Shown here: piece after piece, positions 35,116-43,530 of the stretch
Position numbering within the stretch: position 1 is the first letter of the stretch
Layout of the letters: every line of letters begins with the position of its first letter
Source: Halobaculum litoreum
Lineage (GTDB): Archaea; Halobacteriota; Halobacteria; Halobacteriales; Haloferacaceae
Length of the DNA stretch: 64,000 bases
Direction of reading: 5' to 3'
NCBI RefSeq assembly: GCF_030127125.1
Contig: NZ_CP126156.1
Location: 1,302,001 to 1,366,000 of the forward strand
The notes under the pieces: model-generated
The model's database searches: none
What the model was told of the DNA's origin: nothing
What the model saw: only the letters and a program-made list of their open reading frames with translations
Position numbers and translations under genes: made by a program

Positions 35116-36075
35116 ATGGTAGCGGACGACCAGATCGCACGGAGCAAGCGCATCCAGCAACGCACGGGGAAGACCTTCCACTTCGCGACCCGCGTCCTCC
35201 CGGAGCGCGTGCGCGAACCCACCTACGTGTTGTACGCGTTCTTCCGCGTCGCCGACGAGGTCGTCGACGCCGAGGACACCGCCCCGCCCGACGAGCAGCG
35301 CCGGGAGCTCGACCGCCTCCGCGACGCCGCCCTCGGCCGCACGCCGACCGACGACCCGGTGCTGTCGGCGTTCGCCGAGTTGGTGGAGGAGCACGACATC
35401 GCCCACGCCGACGTGGAGACGTTCGTCGACGCGATGCGCTCGGACATCGACACGGAGCGGTACGAGACGTACGCCGACTTGGAGGCGTACATGGACGGCT
35501 CCGCCTCCGCGGTCGGGCGGATGATGACCGCGGTCATGGACCCCGAGGAGCCGGAGGCGGCGCTCCCGCACGCGACGGCGCTGGGCGACGCGTTCCAGCT
35601 GTCGAACTTCCTGCGGGACGTGCGCGAGGACATCGTCGACCTCGACCGCGTGTACCTGCCCCAGGAGACGCTCCGCGAGTACGGCGTCACCGAGGCGCAG
35701 CTGAAGCGGTTCGAGTTCGACGAGCGCGTCGAGGCCGTGATGCGCCACGAACTGCGCCGCGCGGAGTCGCTGTACAAGGAGGGCGTCGCGGGCATCAAGT
35801 ACCTCCCCGAGGACTGCCAGTTCGCGGTGTTGCTCGCGGCGGTGCTGTACGCCGAGCACCACGCCGTCATCCGCGAGCGCGGCTACGACACCCTCACCGC
35901 GACACCGGAGCTGTCGACGTACCGCAAGCTGAAACTGCTCGCGAAGACCCGGTGGGCGTGGTTCCGCTGCAAGGACCCGGAGACGGTGTTCCGGCGCGTC
36001 TCCTGTGTCCCGTACGGCGACAGCGAGCCGAACCGCTCGGGCGCCGGTCACGCCGACCGCGTCCCCGCGCGGTAG
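35116..36075 (+). CDS. crtB: Phytoene synthase
   Basis: CrtB (319 residues) condenses two geranylgeranyl diphosphates to phytoene, the first step toward bacterioruberin. The N-terminus SKRIQQRTGKTFHFATRVLP is typical. The two Asp-rich metal motifs are ADEVVDAEDT and LSNFLRDVREDIVDLDRVYL. The ATG at 35116 matches the family start (MVADDQIARSK). It is transcribed toward, and ends 39 nt from, the convergent cruF gene of the crtI-lyeJ-cruF operon. Confidence 0.97.
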   Translation: MVADDQIARSKRIQQRTGKTFHFATRVLPERVREPTYVLYAFFRVADEVVDAEDTAPPDEQRRELDRLRDAALGRTPTDDPVLSAFAELVEEHDIAHADVETFVDAMRSDIDTERYETYADLEAYMDGSASAVGRMMTAVMDPEEPEAALPHATALGDAFQLSNFLRDVREDIVDLDRVYLPQETLREYGVTEAQLKRFEFDERVEAVMRHELRRAESLYKEGVAGIKYLPEDCQFAVLLAAVLYAEHHAVIRERGYDTLTATPELSTYRKLKLLAKTRWAWFRCKDPETVFRRVSCVPYGDSEPNRSGAGHADRVPAR

Positions 36076-36080
36076 CTCCC

Positions 36081-36116
36081 TCCCCGGCTCCGTCGGAGCG
36101 TCTCCCCGGCTCCGTC
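36081..36116. repeat. Direct repeat in the convergent crtB/cruF gap
   Basis: TCCCCGGCTCCGTC occurs at 36081-36094 and again at 36103-36116, a 22-nt period, ending inside the cruF stop region. It may be a slippage duplication or part of a bidirectional terminator. Confidence 0.6.
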
Positions 36117-37032
36117 AGAACGCGTCCCGCAACAGCGACGCGTCGAAGCGGTCGGCCCGCACGAGACCGACGCCGATGCCCGCCGCCACGACGGCGGCGA
36201 CCGGGTTCCAGAACCAGAGGTTCACCCCGCCCCACAGGAGCACGAAGCTCACCATGTCGTCGAGGACGAACTCGCAGTCGGCCAGCCGGCGGCGCAGGGC
36301 GGCCCGGTCGAACGCCGCGTCGAGGACGACCACCGCGACCGTCGCCGAGACGACCCACCCCGCGTAGTTCGACAGCGGGACGCCGTAGAACCCCTCGCCG
36401 GTGAGGACGCCGAGCGCGCCGGCGTCGGCGTACCCCGTGTACGCCCAGAAGCCGAGCGCGACGGCGCCCGGGTCGAGCACCACGTCCATCGTGAGCACGA
36501 GCGCGATCACCGCCAGCAGGCGGACGAGGGTGCGCTCGGCGCGGTCGCCCAACAGGAGCAGACACAGCAGGTAGGCGTTCGCCACGAGCGGGAGGAAGAA
36601 CACCGGGAGGCCGAGCGGGACGCCGCCCAGCTCCGGCCCGAGCGCGACGAGGTACTCGAACTCGCCGTACGGCCAGCCGGTCGTCACGCCGACGTACTCG
36701 ACGCCGTAGGCGTACGCCGACAACAGCCCGATCCCGGCGAGTTCGCGCCGCCCCACGAGCGGCGCCAGCCCGACGACCAGCGGCGAGCGCATCACGAGCG
36801 TCCCGAGCAGGATCATGCCGCCGTTGAACGCCAGCGGCTCGAGGAGCGTCCCGTCGAACACGCCCTCCGCGCTGGCGACGAGCAGGACCGCGCCCACCAC
36901 CGGGAACACGACGGAGATGGTGAAGCGGTTGTCGCGGACGAGCGCGTCGAGGCGCGTCTCCGCCTCGCGGCGGTCCGTGGGGAGCGCCTCCCGGAGGTCC
37001 GCGAGGCGGCCCGCGCGGGTGTCGGAGCTCAC
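36115..37032 (-). CDS. cruF: Bisanhydrobacterioruberin hydratase
   Basis: CruF (305 residues) is the membrane carotenoid C-3',4' or 3',4'-hydratase that adds water to bisanhydrobacterioruberin to give bacterioruberin. It has seven or so TM helices, with the conserved ETRLDALVRDNRFTISVVFP start, VGVTTGWPYGEFEYLVALGP, and DVVLDPGAVALGFWAYTGYA, GVPLSNYAGWVVSA. It starts with GTG in a 4-nt overlap with lyeJ, so it is the last gene of the crtI-lyeJ-cruF operon. Confidence 0.93.
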   Translation of the reverse strand: MSSDTRAGRLADLREALPTDRREAETRLDALVRDNRFTISVVFPVVGAVLLVASAEGVFDGTLLEPLAFNGGMILLGTLVMRSPLVVGLAPLVGRRELAGIGLLSAYAYGVEYVGVTTGWPYGEFEYLVALGPELGGVPLGLPVFFLPLVANAYLLCLLLLGDRAERTLVRLLAVIALVLTMDVVLDPGAVALGFWAYTGYADAGALGVLTGEGFYGVPLSNYAGWVVSATVAVVVLDAAFDRAALRRRLADCEFVLDDMVSFVLLWGGVNLWFWNPVAAVVAAGIGVGLVRADRFDASLLRDAF

Positions 37033-37898
37033 GGCAACACCGCCTCCGGCGGGACGATGCGGGTGAGCGCGCCCATCGTGAGGACGGCGCCGACGACCGT
37101 GTTGATGGCGGGGTACCACCAGTACGCGCGGTCGACCGCGATCCCCGACCAGTAGATGCCGAACACGACGACCGGGTACGCGAGCAGGAGGACGCCGATG
37201 CGGTTGTCGACGACGGCGAACGCGACGGCCGACGCGAGCCAACAGACGGCGCAGTAGGCGTACGTCCGCTCCTCGCCCAGCACCGTCGCCGTGGTACGGA
37301 TGCCGGCCTCGCGGTCCGGTACGATGTCCGGGATGGCCGAGAACGTGTGCATCCCCATCGCCCACAGCCACGCGCCGACCAGCGCCGCGAGCGGCGGCGC
37401 CTGCCCGGCGACCAGCGCGAACGCGGCCGCGCCCGGCAACACGTACAGCCCGTTGGACACGGAGTCGAGCAGGGGCGTCGTCTTGAACCGGAACGGCGGC
37501 GCGGAGTACTCCGCCCCGAGCAGGAAGAAGCCCGCGAGGAACGGCCACGCCGCCGTCGGCGTGATCGCGAAGGTGCCGGCCCCGAGCACGAGCGAGCCGA
37601 CGACGACCGCCGGGACGAGCGGCCCGCCCGCGTAGCGGACCTCCTTGGCCTCCTTCTTCGGGTTCGCCTCGTCGACGTCGCGGTCGAACACGTCGTTGAC
37701 GCCGTAGAGGAACAGGTTCGCCGGGAGGACGAAGTAGCCGAACAGCAGGACGTTGGCGGGGCGGAACAGCTCCGGGACGCTCGCGGCGCCGAAGGCGACG
37801 CCGACGACGACCGGGCCCGCGAGGTAGAACCAGAAGCGCGGGCGCGACAGCTTCAGGAGGTAGCGGCCCCGCGCGGCGACGCCGGCGTACGCCTCCAT
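37029..37898 (-). CDS. lyeJ: Lycopene elongase / UbiA-family prenyltransferase
   Basis: LyeJ (289 residues), a UbiA-superfamily membrane prenyltransferase that adds C5 units to both ends of lycopene in C50 carotenoid synthesis. Two Asp-rich motifs bind the diphosphate through Mg: NDVFDRDVDEANPKKE and DIVPDREAGI. It has eight or nine TM helices, including FWFYLAGPVVVGVAFGAASV. It lies 4 nt after crtI and overlaps cruF by 4 nt. Confidence 0.95.
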   Translation of the reverse strand: MEAYAGVAARGRYLLKLSRPRFWFYLAGPVVVGVAFGAASVPELFRPANVLLFGYFVLPANLFLYGVNDVFDRDVDEANPKKEAKEVRYAGGPLVPAVVVGSLVLGAGTFAITPTAAWPFLAGFFLLGAEYSAPPFRFKTTPLLDSVSNGLYVLPGAAAFALVAGQAPPLAALVGAWLWAMGMHTFSAIPDIVPDREAGIRTTATVLGEERTYAYCAVCWLASAVAFAVVDNRIGVLLLAYPVVVFGIYWSGIAVDRAYWWYPAINTVVGAVLTMGALTRIVPPEAVLP

Positions 37899-37902
37899 CC
37901 GT

Positions 37903-39477
37903 CTACGCGGACCCGGCCATCACTTCCGCCGTGAGCAGGCCGGAGATGAGACACATCGGGACGCCGATGCCGGGCGTCGTCGTCGACCCAGTGAAGTAGA
38001 GCCCGTCGACCTTCGCGGACTCGTGGCCTGGGCGGAACGGTGCGGTCTGGCGGAGCGTGTGCGCGAGGCCGAGCGCGGAGCCCTTCATCGAGTTGTAGCG
38101 GCCGGCGAAGTCGTCGACGCAGAACTCCTTCTCGTAGACGAGCCGGTCGCGCAGGTCGACGCCCGTGTTGGCGGCGATGTCGTCGAGGACGAGCGAGCGG
38201 TACCGGCTCCTGAGTTCGGGCGTGTCCTCCAACCCCGCGGCGATGGGGACGAGCACGAACAGGTTCGAGTGGCCCTCGGGAGCGACGGTGTCGTCGGTCT
38301 TCGAGGGGACACACAGGTAGTAGGCGGGGTCGTCGGGCCACGCGGGGTCGTCGAAGATGGCCTCGAAGTGGTCGTCCCAGTCGGTCGGGAGCACGAGGGT
38401 GTGGTGGGCGAGTTCCTCCACGTCGCCCTCGACGCCCATGTACAGGAGGTACGCCGACGGGGCGTACGTGCGCGACTCCCAGTAGTCGGCGTCGTACTGG
38501 CGCTTGCGCGGTGCGAGCAGTTCCTGCTCGGTGTGGGCGTAGTCGGCGTCGCTCACGACCAGGTCCGGGTAGTACGCCTCGCCGGCGCCCGCGGTCGGCG
38601 TCGCGGCCGCCGCGCCGCCGTCGGCGACGGCCCCGACCGCACCCTCGGCGGGGTCGCCGGCGGCCGTCTCGACCTTGAAGCCGCCGCGCTGCCCTTTGAT
38701 CGCCGTGACGGGCGCGTTCGTGACGTACTCGACGCCCAGTTCCGACCCCACCTCGACGATGCCGTCGACGACGGCGCCGATGCCGCCGTCGGGGTAGTAG
38801 ACGCCGAGGTTGAAGTCGACGTGACTCATCAGGTTGTACAGCGCCGGCGTGTTGTGCGGCGACCCCCCGAGGAACACCAGCGTGTACTGCATGATCTGCT
38901 GGAGCTTCGGGTGGTCGAAGTACTCCTCGACGTGGTCCTGCATCGAGCCGATCAGCGACAGCCCCCACGAGTAGCGGAGCACGTCCGGGTCGACGAAGTC
39001 GCGGAGGTCGTCGCGGTGCTCGTACACGAAGTGCTCCATCCCGATCTCGTAGTTGCGCTCGGACTTCCGGAGGTAGTCGTCGAAGGCGTCGCCCGCGCCC
39101 GCCTCGTACGACTCGAACGTCTCGCGGTTCTGGTCGAGGTCGGGGACCATGTCGACCCGGTCGCCGTCCTTGAAGAAGATCCGGTAGTGCGGGTCGAGCC
39201 GCGACAGCGTGTAGTAGTCCGACGGCTCGCGGTCGAAGTGGCCGAAGAACGTCTCGAACACGTCGGGCATCAGGTACCACGACGGGCCCATGTCGAAGCG
39301 GAAGCCGTCCTCCTCGAGCACGGAGGCACGCCCGCCGAGCTGTTCGTTCTTCTCCAACACGGTGACGTCCGCGCCGGCGTCCGCGAGGTAGCAGGCGGTC
39401 GAGAGGCCGCCGAAGCCGCCGCCGATCACGACCACGTCCTCGCCGGCCAGCGAGGAGCGGTCCCGAGGTGTTCGCAT
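37903..39477 (-). CDS. crtI: Phytoene desaturase family FAD oxidoreductase
   Basis: CrtI-type desaturase (524 residues) that turns phytoene into lycopene, or 3,4-desaturates in the bacterioruberin path. The FAD-binding motif is VVVIGGGFGGLSTACYLADA with EKNEQLGGRAS; the C-terminal FAD site is GLYFTGSTTTPGIGVPMCLI. A low-complexity Ala/Gly stretch of about 30 residues (around residue 300, after GFKVETAAGDPAEGAVG) interrupts the middle region before YYPDLVVSDADYAHTEQELL. It leads the crtI-lyeJ-cruF operon, with a TTTATC box 25-30 nt before the ATG. Confidence 0.95.
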   Translation of the reverse strand: MRTPRDRSSLAGEDVVVIGGGFGGLSTACYLADAGADVTVLEKNEQLGGRASVLEEDGFRFDMGPSWYLMPDVFETFFGHFDREPSDYYTLSRLDPHYRIFFKDGDRVDMVPDLDQNRETFESYEAGAGDAFDDYLRKSERNYEIGMEHFVYEHRDDLRDFVDPDVLRYSWGLSLIGSMQDHVEEYFDHPKLQQIMQYTLVFLGGSPHNTPALYNLMSHVDFNLGVYYPDGGIGAVVDGIVEVGSELGVEYVTNAPVTAIKGQRGGFKVETAAGDPAEGAVGAVADGGAAAATPTAGAGEAYYPDLVVSDADYAHTEQELLAPRKRQYDADYWESRTYAPSAYLLYMGVEGDVEELAHHTLVLPTDWDDHFEAIFDDPAWPDDPAYYLCVPSKTDDTVAPEGHSNLFVLVPIAAGLEDTPELRSRYRSLVLDDIAANTGVDLRDRLVYEKEFCVDDFAGRYNSMKGSALGLAHTLRQTAPFRPGHESAKVDGLYFTGSTTTPGIGVPMCLISGLLTAEVMAGSA

Positions 39478-39500
39478 TGGACGATTTACACCCCGGTGGT

Positions 39501-39510
39501 TGATAAAGAG
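39501..39510 (-). promoter_or_regulatory. TATA box of the crtI-lyeJ-cruF operon
   Basis: The minus strand reads CTCTTTATCA, with TTTATC centred about 27 nt before the crtI ATG at 39477, predicting a leaderless operon mRNA. Confidence 0.6.
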
Positions 39511-39618
39511 TGGGCGGACGCGCCGGCCGACCGCGGGGTCGCGATCGGGACGCCGTCGTTCGACTCGGACGGCCGCCGCGCCCACAACCGATACGTCCGT
39601 GCCGTCCCATCGACGGGT

Positions 39619-40317
39619 ATGGACGAAGCAACAGTCGTCGTGACGGGCGGCACGCGGGGCGTCGGCCGTGCCGTCGCCGCGGCGTTCGCCGCCGAGGGCG
39701 CCCACGTCGTCGTCTGCTCGCGGAACGGCGACGACGTGGACGGGACCGTCGACGCGCTCGCCGAGTCCGGCGACGTCTCCGGGCTCCGCGCCGACGTGCG
39801 CGACGAGTACGACCTCGAACGCCTCGTCGAACACGCCGCCCGCGCGGGCGCCCGCGAGGGCATCGACGTCGTGGTCGCCAACGCCGGCGTCAACCACGGC
39901 ACGCCCGGGGAGATGCCGCTCGGCGAGGAGCCGTACAGCCGCTTCGACGACACCCTCCGGACCAACGTGCGGGGCGTGTTCGCCACCGTCCACGAGGCCG
40001 CTCCCCACCTGACCGAGGGCGCCCGCGTGCTCGTCCCCTCGGGGTCGATCGCCCGCGAGGCCAAGCCGGGGATGGGCGCGTACGCGGTGTCGAAGGCCGC
40101 CGCCGAGGCGGTCGTGCGGCAGGCGGACGCCGACCTCGACGCGACGGCGATGACGCTGGACCTGGGTCTGGTGGACACCGCGCTCACCGGCCATCAGGGC
40201 GGGCGCGACCCGGCGGACGTGGCGCCGATGTTCGTGTGGGCGGCGACGGCGGCCGACCCCGAGGAACACGGCGGCGGGGTCGTCGGACTCAGGGAGTGGA
40301 AGACGGCGACGCGGTAG
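39619..40317 (+). CDS. Short-chain dehydrogenase/reductase (SDR)
   Basis: A 232-residue classical SDR. The cofactor motif is VVVTGGTRGVGRAVAAAF (TGxxxGxG), then NAGVNHG, the catalytic Ser in VLVPSGSIAREAKPG and YxxxK as YAVSKAA. The cofactor-binding Arg37-type residue in CSRNGDD suggests NADP(H). It is divergent from the crtI operon across 141 nt. A role in carotenoid or lipid metabolism is possible but not shown. Confidence 0.92.
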   Translation: MDEATVVVTGGTRGVGRAVAAAFAAEGAHVVVCSRNGDDVDGTVDALAESGDVSGLRADVRDEYDLERLVEHAARAGAREGIDVVVANAGVNHGTPGEMPLGEEPYSRFDDTLRTNVRGVFATVHEAAPHLTEGARVLVPSGSIAREAKPGMGAYAVSKAAAEAVVRQADADLDATAMTLDLGLVDTALTGHQGGRDPADVAPMFVWAATAADPEEHGGGVVGLREWKTATR

Positions 40318-40374
40318 CCGCGTCGCGGGCGGCGTCGCCGCGGGCGGTCGGGAGAAGCGGTCGGTCGCGTCGGC

Positions 40375-41283
40375 TTACGTCGACGGCGACATCGAGATGT
40401 TCAGCCCCTTCTGGATGATCTGGGTGAACGCCATCGAGCACAGGAAGTACCAGATGATCCACGTGGGCATGATGAACAGCGTCTCCGTCCACGCGACCTC
40501 GCCCCAGATGGGGACGACGATGGGCTGGAGGTTCGTCCACACGCCCTCGGCGCCGCGGAACCCGATCCCCCAGTACATCCACAGGAACGCGGGGATGGTG
40601 AACACCATGATCCACACCATCGGGCGGAACTGCTCTTTGAACATGCCGAGCTGGTCGCCCATCGCCTCCATCTGCTCCTCCTGGATCGCCTCCATCGCGT
40701 CGTCGTCGCCGCGCTCCTTCGCCTCCTTGCGGCGCTCCTGGATGTCCTTCATCCGCTGTTGGTACGCGGCCATGCGGTCCATGTCCATCAGGTTCGCCCG
40801 CAGGAGCGTGGAGTACAGCCCGGTCAGCGTCGCGATGACGATGATCACCGCGTACAGCGGGAGGACGTCCTGCAGCGGCCCGAGCACCGTGTCGATGCTC
40901 CGACCGACGACGTTGCGCACCGGCCCGTAGGAGTAGCCGACGAAGAACAGCAGCGTCACGACGCCGGCCGCCTTGTCGTAGATGCTCCAGGAGGCGCCCT
41001 CGGAGTCGGGGATGTCGACGTCGCTCCCGGTCGCCAGGTCGGACTCCTCGGGGGACTCCAGCCCCGCCTCGATCGCCTCGCGGTCGGCGAGGGCGAAGCC
41101 GGACTCGCCGTCCTCGAGGACGCCGCGCTCGATGAGCCGGCCCCACTGGCCGCTCGTGAGGTCCTCGCGCACGTCGACCCACTGGATCTCGCCGTCGTCC
41201 GCGCGCTCGAGGACGATCTCGATCGCCTCGCGCATCTCGGGCTCGCCCGCGAGCTCCCGAACGCGCTTCTCGATTCGTGCCAT
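40375..41283 (-). CDS. DUF106 / EMC3-TMCO1-like membrane insertase
   Basis: A 302-residue membrane protein of the DUF106 group, the archaeal relatives of Oxa1/YidC, EMC3 and TMCO1 that help insert membrane proteins. The N-terminal 95 residues are a soluble acidic domain. Three TM regions follow: LYAVIIVIATLTGLYSTLLR, then a long charged coiled coil (MAAYQQRMKDIQERRKEAKE), then MVWIMVFTIPAFLWMYWGIG and the C-terminal WIIWYFLCSMAFTQIIQKGL. It lies 74 nt downstream of adk on the same strand, a pairing also known in other haloarchaea. Confidence 0.92.
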   Translation of the reverse strand: MARIEKRVRELAGEPEMREAIEIVLERADDGEIQWVDVREDLTSGQWGRLIERGVLEDGESGFALADREAIEAGLESPEESDLATGSDVDIPDSEGASWSIYDKAAGVVTLLFFVGYSYGPVRNVVGRSIDTVLGPLQDVLPLYAVIIVIATLTGLYSTLLRANLMDMDRMAAYQQRMKDIQERRKEAKERGDDDAMEAIQEEQMEAMGDQLGMFKEQFRPMVWIMVFTIPAFLWMYWGIGFRGAEGVWTNLQPIVVPIWGEVAWTETLFIMPTWIIWYFLCSMAFTQIIQKGLNISMSPST

Positions 41284-41357
41284 TACCCGCGGTAGGCGAC
41301 AGCCACGTAAGAAGGTTGTACTCTCGGCGCCGCCGCGCGGGCGGCTCCCGCCGCCGC

Positions 41358-41984
41358 TCAGCCCTCGACGACGTCGCGGAGGTTCTCGAACACCTCGTCG
41401 GGCGTCCCCTCGCCGGACACCTCGACGAGCGATCCCTCCTCCCGGTAGTGTTCGACGACCGGCGCGGTGTTCTCGCGGTAGACGCGCAGGCGCTCGCGGA
41501 CGGTGTCCTCGGTGTCGTCCTCGCGCTGGACCAACTCCCCGCCGCACTCGTCGCAGACGCCGGCCTCCTCGGGCCGGTCGAACTCGACGTGGTAGTTCGC
41601 GCCGCACTCGTCGCAGACGCGCCGACCGGTGAGCCGCTCGACGAGCACGTCCTCGGGCACGCTCAGGAACACGACGTAGTCGAGGTCCGTCTCCTCGCCG
41701 AGGAACTCCGCCTGGTCGAGGTTGCGCGGGTAGCCGTCGAGCACGAAGCCGTCGGCGTCGGCCAGCGCGGCGACGACGATCTCGTTGACGACCGGGTCCG
41801 GCACGAGTTCCCCGGCGTCCATGAACTCGCCGGGCGTGCCGTACTCCGTCTCCATGTCCTTGTTCTGGCGGAGCGCGTCGCCGGTCGTGATGTGGTCGAG
41901 GCCGTACTCGGCGGTGAGGCGCTTCGCCTGCGTCCCCTTCCCCGCGCCCGGCGGTCCGAGCAGCAGGATTCGGTGGTCGCTCAT
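41358..41984 (-). CDS. adk: Adenylate kinase
   Basis: Adenylate kinase (208 residues), ATP + AMP to 2 ADP. The P loop is [17 protein letters not shown]; the AMP site is TTGDALR and [15 protein letters not shown]. The lid has four Cys, as CDECGANY and CDECGGEL, which bind zinc as in many Gram-positive and archaeal long forms. In many archaea adk lies next to secY; here it is 21 kb away, beside DUF106. Confidence 0.98.
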   Translation of the reverse strand: MSDHRILLLGPPGAGKGTQAKRLTAEYGLDHITTGDALRQNKDMETEYGTPGEFMDAGELVPDPVVNEIVVAALADADGFVLDGYPRNLDQAEFLGEETDLDYVVFLSVPEDVLVERLTGRRVCDECGANYHVEFDRPEEAGVCDECGGELVQREDDTEDTVRERLRVYRENTAPVVEHYREEGSLVEVSGEGTPDEVFENLRDVVEG

Positions 41985-42110
41985 ACCTGCTCGGTCCGGG
42001 GCCACGGTGAAAGGCGTGCGGATTCCGGCGCGGTTCGCGGGCAGAGACGGTGACGCCCCGTCCACGGCCGACCGCCCGGTTTTTGCGTCGCTCGCGAGTA
42101 GGGAGGGGGT

Positions 42111-42573
42111 ATGACCCGCTTCGACGCCGACACGGCCGCCGACCGCCGGAAACTGTTCGCCGACGCCGTCACCGCCCACCGCGAGCGGGGGGAGCGCGTT
42201 CCTCACCGTCGAGGTCGAGCCGCCGCGCGAGCCCGTCGAGTTCGGCGCGTCGGGCGACGCCGCGGCGGACGACGAGGGGGACGACGACGACGACGACGCG
42301 TCGGCTGAGGCGCCGCCGCCGTGGATCCAGTTCGCCGAGAAGACGTTCAACCTCGACTGCACCGACGAGGAGCTGTCGCGACTGCACGACCTGCTCGACG
42401 ACTACCCGGAGTTCCGCATCGACGCACAGGAGACGCCCGAGGAGGCCGAGGGGACGAACGTCCGTATCTCGGCGCGCTCTGACGCCAACCGGCTCGCCGG
42501 CTTCCTCGACCGCGCGTTCGTCGCGGTGTACGACCGCCCCGAGGACTACCGCGCGTGGGTCGTCCAGATCTGA
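42111..42573 (+). pseudogene. Conserved haloarchaeal hypothetical protein, one frameshift
   Basis: The first frame begins [20 protein letters not shown] and ends at RER. After the 6-G run 42187-42192 the frame must drop one base, giving [18 protein letters not shown], an acidic Asp run, then [20 protein letters not shown], and the end DRAFVAVYDRPEDYRAWVVQ. One G fewer gives about 153 residues (463 nt = 3n+1). The second part is strongly protein-like and the first gives the expected start, so a single gene with an extra G is the best reading. I recognise no function; no TM helix. Confidence 0.7.
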
Positions 42574-42595
42574 GCCGACGACACCCCGTCCACCC

Positions 42596-42829
42596 TCACC
42601 GGCGCGTGACGAGGAGGTACAGCCCGGCGACGACGAGCGAGCCGACGACCGTCCCCACCGCGCCCGCGACGGCGCACGCGACGACCCACAGCTCGAGGCT
42701 CGCGACGTCGCGGGCCATCGCGTCGCGGTACAGCCAGTAGACGACCGCCAGCGGGAGGACGACGACGAACACCACGAGCAACAGCACCGAGCTTCCGGGG
42801 ATCGCGCCGAACAGCGTGGCCGCGGCCAT
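42596..42829 (-). CDS. Two-TM small membrane protein, triplet member 1
   Basis: A 77-residue protein with two TM helices: SSVLLLVVFVVVLPLAVVYW and AVAGAVGTVVGSLVVAGLYL, joined by the conserved loop YRDAMARDVASLELW. The same design (TM, Y-x-DA loop, TM, basic or charged end) is found in the next two genes at 42895 and 43187, so the three are tandem paralogues. From memory, similar small proteins are widespread in haloarchaea, with no known role. Confidence 0.75.
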   Translation of the reverse strand: MAAATLFGAIPGSSVLLLVVFVVVLPLAVVYWLYRDAMARDVASLELWVVACAVAGAVGTVVGSLVVAGLYLLVTRR

Positions 42830-42894
42830 ACCCCCGCGAGCGCACGCGGCGATATAGCCGTTGGCCCCGCGGTCGCGGTCCCGGACGGCCCGGG

Positions 42895-43146
42895 CTACTC
42901 GCGGCCGACGAGGACGTACAACAACAGGACCGCGCCGGCGCCGAACACGGAGACGAACAGCCCCGCCAGCACCGTCGCGAGCGCCCACAGGGTGGCGTCG
43001 TCGTTGCCGCGCGCCGTCGCGTCGCGGTACACCCAGTAGGCCATCCCGATCGGGATCAACAGCCCGAACACCAGGAGGAAGATGAAGAACACGATCAGCA
43101 GCTCGACGCCGCCGGGGAGTCCGGCGAACAGCGGGAGGGCAACCAT
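42895..43146 (-). CDS. Two-TM small membrane protein, triplet member 2
   Basis: An 83-residue protein with the TM helix GVELLIVFFIFLLVFGLLIP, the loop YWVYRDATARGNDDATLWAL, and a second TM helix FVSVFGAGAVLLLYVLVG. The YRDA(T/M)AR motif is shared with member 1 (YRDAMAR) and, less exactly, with member 3 (YQDAKGR). The second gene of the array on the same strand, 65 nt upstream of member 1. Confidence 0.75.
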   Translation of the reverse strand: MVALPLFAGLPGGVELLIVFFIFLLVFGLLIPIGMAYWVYRDATARGNDDATLWALATVLAGLFVSVFGAGAVLLLYVLVGRE

Positions 43147-43186
43147 ATCCGCCGATCGACACCTCCCCAGTTAGTTCCGTCGACAG

Positions 43187-43435
43187 TCAGTCGCGGATGA
43201 CGACGAGGTAGTACACCGCGAACGCGAGGAGGAAGCCGACGAGGTTCAACAACAGCGACGCCAGCGCCATCCCCCCGGCCCACAGCTTCGGCGAGTCGGT
43301 GCGGCGCCCCTTCGCGTCCTGGTAGGTGAAGTAGCCCACGACGACCGCGACGATCACGTTGAGGAGGCCGAAGATGCCGGGGTCGATGAAGCCGAACTGG
43401 AGCGGCGGCGCAGCGGTCGCGACTGTGAGGTCCAT
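43187..43435 (-). CDS. Two-TM small membrane protein, triplet member 3
   Basis: An 82-residue protein: TM helix IFGLLNVIVAVVVGYFTYQD, loop AKGRRTDSPKLWAGG, and a second TM helix ALASLLLNLVGFLLAFAVYY. It has the same layout and the Y-x-DA motif of members 1 and 2. It is the upstream-most of the three. Confidence 0.75.
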   Translation of the reverse strand: MDLTVATAAPPLQFGFIDPGIFGLLNVIVAVVVGYFTYQDAKGRRTDSPKLWAGGMALASLLLNLVGFLLAFAVYYLVVIRD

Positions 43436-43530
43436 GTCGCCCGACACCACCCCGGGGAGGATAACTCCGGCGGCGGTCGCCCGGCCCGTCCAGCACCCGG
43501 GCCGTCCGTCGCCGTCGGACCGCCCGTGCG

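Noticed and set aside
33252..36404. A very long open frame (about 1,050 codons) on the plus strand opposite the sulfite-oxidase-like gene and running into crtB.
   Set aside because: It is an antisense shadow of a GC-rich coding region; the product is Arg/Ala/Gly low complexity and the opposite-strand and in-strand genes have clear motifs.
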